Assembly: GCA_030625445.1 (NCBI GenBank) | Contig: DAOUQU010000060.1 | Location: forward strand, 1-8,340 | DNA length: 8,340 nt | Direction of reading: 5' to 3' | Origin: Gammaproteobacteria bacterium | GTDB lineage: Bacteria; Pseudomonadota; Gammaproteobacteria; Chromatiales; Chromatiaceae | Shown: piece after piece, positions 4,275 through 8,340 of the stretch | How the letters are laid out: every line of letters begins with the position of its first letter | Numbering within the stretch: position 1 is the stretch's first letter | Program-made: the position numbers and the translations under genes | Notes under the pieces: model-generated | Told to the model about the DNA's origin: nothing | The model's database searches: none | What the model saw: the letters and a program-made list of their open reading frames with translations, nothing else

Positions 4275-7200
4275 TTACTCCTCAGGATGCTGTTCCCTAT
4301 CCACCCTGACCCAGCCAAAGTCGCTGAAGACGGTGAAGATTGCGGGCACCACCAGCAGCACCAGCACGGTTGCCGCCAGCAGGCCGAAGACGATGCTGGT
4401 AACCAGCGGAATCAGGATCTGCGCCTGCAGGCTCGTCTCCAGCAGCAGCGGGGTCATTCCTGCGGTGGTAGTGAGGGTGGTCAGCAGGATGGAGCGGAAG
4501 CGCTCACGGCTGGCCATCTTTGCCGCTTCGGGAATCGAGTGGCCTTCGGCGGCGCGCAGCTTTAGAAACTCCACCAGCAGGATGGAGTTGTTGACGACGA
4601 TGCCTGCCAGCGATACCGCTCCCATGATGCTGGGCATGGAGATCTCCAGCCCCATCAGCACGTGCCCCCAGATGACGCCGATCATCGACAGCGGAATGGC
4701 GACCATGACGCCGATGGGTTCGATATAACTGCGGAACTGAAAGCTCAGCAGGATGAAAATTGCCACCAGGCCGATTGCAAAGCCACGCACCATGGAGGAG
4801 CCGGTCTTGCCCGACTCTGCCGCCTGTCCTTCGATGACAATGTTGATATCAGGATACGTCTCTCTCAACCCCGGCAAAAAGTTTTCACCGGTTGCTTTGA
4901 GGATCTGGTCGGCATTGCCAAATTCCGTATCGACGTCGGCGGTGATGGTGACCGTCCTGATGCCCTGGATGCGTTGTATGCGCGCATATCCCTTGTCCAG
5001 TTCAACATCGACGACCGTGCTTAACGGCACCTGGTCTCCGGCGGCGGTGACGATACGAAAATCCATCAGGTCACTCACCTGGTCCCGGCCGGAGTCATCG
5101 AGACGCACGCTGATTTCGTAGGATTCGTTGCCGGACTGCACCTCGTCGGCAGTGATACTGAAGAAGGCAGCACGCAGCTGGGTGGCGATGGTGACGGCAT
5201 CCAGACCGAAGGCCAGGCTTCCCGGTTTTAGATGCAGACGAATTTCCGGCTTGCCGGGGCGCAGGTCGTCCGACAGATTGATGACCCCCTGGTACTGCCG
5301 CAGCCACTGCTGCAGCTCCAGCGACGCCTGTTTGAGCCGCCGCATATCGTCACCCTGCAGGCGCACTTCGATCGCCAGTCCCGCCGGGCCGACCTGTGGC
5401 TCCTTGAAATTGAGGCTGATGACGTCAGGCAGATCACCCAATTCGGTGCGCCATCTGCTGAGGAAGTCATCGGTGCGGCCAACGCGCTCTTCGGCGGTCA
5501 GCAGGTCTACGCTGATGGTCGCCACATGGGAGCCTGCTTCATTGGCATCGAGATTCTGGTTATAGCGGATGGTGACATCCTGCACCAGCTTCTTCTGCTG
5601 CGGTTGCAGCGGCGTGTAGTGATCATCAACGCGCTGCAGCGCCTGTGCAATCTTTGTCACGGTCTCCTCGGTGCGCCACAGCGGCGTTCCCTGCGGCATC
5701 AGCAGGCGCGCCTCGATGGAGTCACCGTCGATATCAGGGAATGCAATGCGCTTCAGGTGGCCGCTGGCAAGCATGCCGATGGAAGCGATGAACAGCGCCA
5801 CCACCAAGCCCAGGAAGAGATAGCGCCAGGTGATAACCAGGTCCACCACGCTGCCGAGGGCCTTGTTGCGCAGCCACTCGATGCCGTTGTCGAAACGCTG
5901 GCGGAACCCCGACAGCTTTTCATTATCCCGTTCACGCCCCTTCATCGCATGCGCAAGATGATGTGGCAAAATCAGAAAAGCCTCGAGCAGACTGATTGCC
6001 AGCACTGCGATCAATACCACAGGTATGACTTGCAGCACTTTCCCCATATTGCCGCTGAGAAACGCCAGCGGCACAAACACCGCAAAGGATGTCGCAAACG
6101 AGGAGAGCACGCCGGGCATCACCTGCTTGGTGCCGTCGATGGCGGCGCGCAGCGCGGATTTTCCGTTGCGCAGGTGGGTGGCGATATTCTCGGAGATGAC
6201 GATGGCGTCGTCCATCAGCAACCCCAGCGAGATCAGCAGCGCCACCATGCTGATCATATTGATCGACTGTCCCAGCAGCGAGAGTACGAACAGGCCGCCA
6301 AGAAACGAGACCGGCAGTCCCAGCGCCACCCAGAAGGCGAAGCGAAACTTGAAGAATAGCCACATGACGAGAAATACCAGCACCAGTCCCTGCAAACCGT
6401 TGGAGACCAGGATCTGCAGACGGCTGCGCACGATGCTGGAGTTGTCGTTGGTCAGCGTCAACCTGACGCCAGGGGCAGCGAGCTGCTGTTCATGTTCAAC
6501 GAAGGCCTCTACGGCATCAAAAACCCGCAGGGTGTCATCACTCTTGGCTTTATTGATCTGCAGCAGCGCCGCACGCTCGCCATTGAAGAGGATCTTCTCT
6601 TCATCCAGTTCAAAGGTATCGCGTATGGTGGCAATATCGCCGAGACGCAGCTCTCCACCGCTGCCGCTGGCGCCGATGATCACCAACTGCTTGAGCTCTT
6701 CGATGGTGCGCCGCTGATCCATGAAACGGATCAAATAATTTCGCTGCTGTGTCTCGATGGCGCCCGCCGGCAGATCGACGCTCTGGCGCGCAATCGCATT
6801 GGAGATATCGCTGATGCTGAGGCCATGGCGCTGCAGGGTCACCGCAGAGACCAGCACCTGTAGCTGATGCTCGGAGAATCCGTTCACCGTGACCTGCGAT
6901 ACCAGCGGCAGGCGCTGCAGGCCGTCCTTGAGCTGCTCTGCGTAAGCTTTGAGATCCGGGGTGCTCATCGGCCCGCTGACGGCCAGTGAAACCACCTGGT
7001 CTGTACGCGCAAGCTGCCTGATGACAGGCAGCTCAACCTGATCGGGAAAATCGTCGATCGCTTCGACCTCGCTCTTGATATCATCCATGAACTGCGTGAA
7101 ACGGCCTTTCTCTGTCATCTTGACAGTCATGGTGGCGCTGTTTTCGACTGCCTGGCAACGCATCTCATCGACATCGTTGACGCTGTCGACAGCATCCTCG

Positions 7201-7394
7201 AGACGTTGGCAGATCGCCAGTTCGACATCCTCGGGTGAGGCTCCGGGATAGGCAACCGTGATCTGCAGCTCCTGGGGTGCAAACTCCGGGAAGGTTTCGC
7301 GCTCCAGTGTCGGCAGCGCGGAGACACCGAGCACCAGCAGAAACAGCATCAACAAATTTGACGCCGTCGGGTGTTTGGCGAAAAAGCTGATCAC
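4275..7394 (-). CDS. RND-family efflux permease (AcrB/HAE1-like)
   Basis: This 1039-residue inner-membrane protein has normal RND length and layout. TM1 is at ~11-29. A first periplasmic porter half contains FPEFAPQELQITVAYPGASPEDVE. TM2-6 lie at ~330-478 and TM7 at ~522-543. A second periplasmic half follows, then TM8-12 at ~868-1025. RND pumps expel substrates using the proton gradient, docking with an adaptor and an outer-membrane channel. The TM4 pair D395-D396 (GLLMDDAIVISENI) is present. In TM10 the position of AcrB Lys940 is occupied by N935-N936 (GIVVNNSILLVEF), a variant I know from other RND subfamilies. The start is GTG at 7394, with AAGGG (7404-7408) 9 nt upstream, overlapping the adaptor stop as GTGA. 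The substrate cannot be predicted; the protein lacks the TM features I associate with CusA-type metal pumps. It ends 10 nt before hairpin R. Confidence 0.93.
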   Translation of the reverse strand: MISFFAKHPTASNLLMLFLLVLGVSALPTLERETFPEFAPQELQITVAYPGASPEDVELAICQRLEDAVDSVNDVDEMRCQAVENSATMTVKMTEKGRFTQFMDDIKSEVEAIDDFPDQVELPVIRQLARTDQVVSLAVSGPMSTPDLKAYAEQLKDGLQRLPLVSQVTVNGFSEHQLQVLVSAVTLQRHGLSISDISNAIARQSVDLPAGAIETQQRNYLIRFMDQRRTIEELKQLVIIGASGSGGELRLGDIATIRDTFELDEEKILFNGERAALLQINKAKSDDTLRVFDAVEAFVEHEQQLAAPGVRLTLTNDNSSIVRSRLQILVSNGLQGLVLVFLVMWLFFKFRFAFWVALGLPVSFLGGLFVLSLLGQSINMISMVALLISLGLLMDDAIVISENIATHLRNGKSALRAAIDGTKQVMPGVLSSFATSFAVFVPLAFLSGNMGKVLQVIPVVLIAVLAISLLEAFLILPHHLAHAMKGRERDNEKLSGFRQRFDNGIEWLRNKALGSVVDLVITWRYLFLGLVVALFIASIGMLASGHLKRIAFPDIDGDSIEARLLMPQGTPLWRTEETVTKIAQALQRVDDHYTPLQPQQKKLVQDVTIRYNQNLDANEAGSHVATISVDLLTAEERVGRTDDFLSRWRTELGDLPDVISLNFKEPQVGPAGLAIEVRLQGDDMRRLKQASLELQQWLRQYQGVINLSDDLRPGKPEIRLHLKPGSLAFGLDAVTIATQLRAAFFSITADEVQSGNESYEISVRLDDSGRDQVSDLMDFRIVTAAGDQVPLSTVVDVELDKGYARIQRIQGIRTVTITADVDTEFGNADQILKATGENFLPGLRETYPDINIVIEGQAAESGKTGSSMVRGFAIGLVAIFILLSFQFRSYIEPIGVMVAIPLSMIGVIWGHVLMGLEISMPSIMGAVSLAGIVVNNSILLVEFLKLRAAEGHSIPEAAKMASRERFRSILLTTLTTTAGMTPLLLETSLQAQILIPLVTSIVFGLLAATVLVLLVVPAIFTVFSDFGWVRVDREQHPEE

Positions 7395-8340
7395 TTGCCG
7401 TTACCCTTGACCGATGCAAGCAGCTGCTGCAGCGTATCCTCATCATCAACAGTCACCAGCAGCATGCCGTCAATAGCCGGCGCAAGGTCCGAGAGCACGA
7501 TCTGTTCTCCCGCCTTGAGTCCCTCTTTAATAATGACGTAGTCAGCGCCGCGTGCAGCCGTCGTCACAGGACGCCGCTGCAGCCGCTTCTCTGCATCGAC
7601 GACATAGACCATCTGATCATGCAGGGCGCTCAGCGGAATAACGATGGCATCACGATAGGGAGTGCCTCTCAACTCGACATTGACAAACAGCCCTTTGACC
7701 AGCGGAGGACGCTTTCCCGGCTGCACCCGTGCATAGGGTTGATCAACCTCGACGATCACACCCACGGTGCGGGTGCGCGGATCGAGCTCATCACTGAGCC
7801 GTTCAACAGTCGCATCCCACTCGATGGTGTGACCACCCTGCTGCAACAGCACCCTTGCCGTGAGCCCGAGCTTCTTGCCGATCTCGACATTCGCGGCCTC
7901 GGCGACATCCACAACCTCCCTGGAGTGAATCAGCCCCCCAAGACGCCCCATGGGAATCTGCACTGCGACTTCCGCCGTGTCGATGCCGTCGGCAACAATC
8001 ATCGCGCCAAGTCTGTCGTTGACCAGCTGTTGATATTCAACTGCAACCTTGGAAATGCGGCCATTGAACGGCATAGTCACCGTGGTGCGTTCAAGATTGA
8101 GTTTGGCTCCGGCAAGCTGCGCATCCAGTTTTGCCAGCTCCGCCTGCAGCTTTTTGCGCTCGATCGGATAGAGCGAAATGCTATTGAGCTGTGACTGCAC
8201 ACTCTGTTTCTGCTGCAGATAGACGCGCTGCTCCTTCTCATATTCGGAGTAGGAGACCGTCTTGTTTGCCAGCAATTTTTCTTTGCGCTGCAGCTCGCCT
8301 TCGGTAATTTTCAACGCCTGCTGCTCGATCTGCAGCGATG
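7391..8340 (-). CDS. RND efflux periplasmic adaptor subunit (HlyD/AcrA-like; N-terminus beyond window)
   Basis: This is the membrane-fusion protein that bridges the permease and an outer-membrane channel. About 315 residues are visible; the frame is open to the window edge, so the signal or anchor and first half-lipoyl domain are missing. The TTG at 8314 is internal, because coding continues upstream as SLQIEQQA. In order there are a Gln/Glu/Lys-rich coiled-coil arm (through LQAELAKLDAQLAGAKLNLERTT in two halves), the second half-lipoyl motif (TVTMPFNGRISKVAVEYQQLV), a beta-barrel region with ELDPRTRTVGVIVEV and PPLVKGLFVNVEL, and a membrane-proximal end with VIPLSALHD and LKAGEQIVLSDL. The TGA stop overlaps the permease GTG by 4 nt (GTGA), so the two are translationally coupled. 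No outer-membrane channel gene is seen in the window. Confidence 0.92.
   Translation of the reverse strand, partial: SLQIEQQALKITEGELQRKEKLLANKTVSYSEYEKEQRVYLQQKQSVQSQLNSISLYPIERKKLQAELAKLDAQLAGAKLNLERTTVTMPFNGRISKVAVEYQQLVNDRLGAMIVADGIDTAEVAVQIPMGRLGGLIHSREVVDVAEAANVEIGKKLGLTARVLLQQGGHTIEWDATVERLSDELDPRTRTVGVIVEVDQPYARVQPGKRPPLVKGLFVNVELRGTPYRDAIVIPLSALHDQMVYVVDAEKRLQRRPVTTAARGADYVIIKEGLKAGEQIVLSDLAPAIDGMLLVTVDDEDTLQQLLASVKGNGK
7404..7408 (-). promoter_or_regulatory. Shine-Dalgarno of the RND permease inside the adaptor gene
   Basis: AAGGG on the - strand lies 9 nt before the GTG at 7394, within the last codons of the adaptor. It supports the GTG as the true start and coupled translation of the two efflux subunits. 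Confidence 0.55.

Noticed and set aside
5232..6359. Long + strand open frame (375 codons) opposite the RND permease
   Set aside because: It is antisense to a clearly coding RND gene, has no recognisable domain and is rich in Gln/His/Arg, as expected of a shadow frame in GC-rich coding DNA.
7619..8194. + strand open frame (191 codons) opposite the adaptor gene
   Set aside because: It is fully inside the adaptor coding region on the other strand and shows no family motifs or credible ribosome site.

Overview
The window looks like the chromosome of a Gram-negative proteobacterium, most likely a gammaproteobacterium. The evidence is a periplasmic nitrate reductase locus, a tripartite RND efflux operon and a REP-associated transposase of gammaproteobacterial style. 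I cannot name the genus. No stretch over 300 bases lacks a gene.

Region 1 (1-2806, + strand) is the 3' part of a nap operon. It holds the C-terminal ~598 residues of NapA (molybdenum nitrate reductase, 5' end outside the window), NapB (diheme cytochrome), and a short tetraheme NapC/NirT-family cytochrome. Genes are 12-26 nt apart. The order A-B-C, without napGH between A and B, resembles napEDABC-type loci. The tetraheme protein is unusual: it appears to have a cleavable signal peptide instead of a membrane anchor, lacks the Met that follows heme 1 in NapC, and is shorter between hemes 2 and 3. A perfect 12-bp hairpin closes the operon.

Region 2 (2831-3500, - strand) is a type II toxin-antitoxin pair: an RHH antitoxin followed by an overlapping PIN-domain (VapC-like) toxin with a GTG start.

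Region 3 (3550-4264) is a compact mobile unit. A RAYT-type HUH/Tyr1 transposase gene on the - strand is flanked by two long imperfect hairpins in opposite orientation. Their arms are identical base for base, including an asymmetric TTC/CGACAG internal bulge, while their loops are unrelated. This is the most distinctive structure in the window.

Region 4 (4275-8340, - strand) is an efflux operon: a periplasmic adaptor (5' end beyond the window) overlapping by 4 nt (GTGA) a full-length RND inner-membrane permease. The permease keeps the Asp-Asp pair of TM4 but has Asn-Asn where AcrB-type pumps carry the proton-relay Lys.

Regions 1 and 4 are metabolic or transport operons converging on a small accessory island (toxin-antitoxin plus RAYT/REP). 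I see no clearly undescribed multi-gene system. The best candidates for a second look are the mirror-image RAYT/REP unit and the atypical NapC-like cytochrome.
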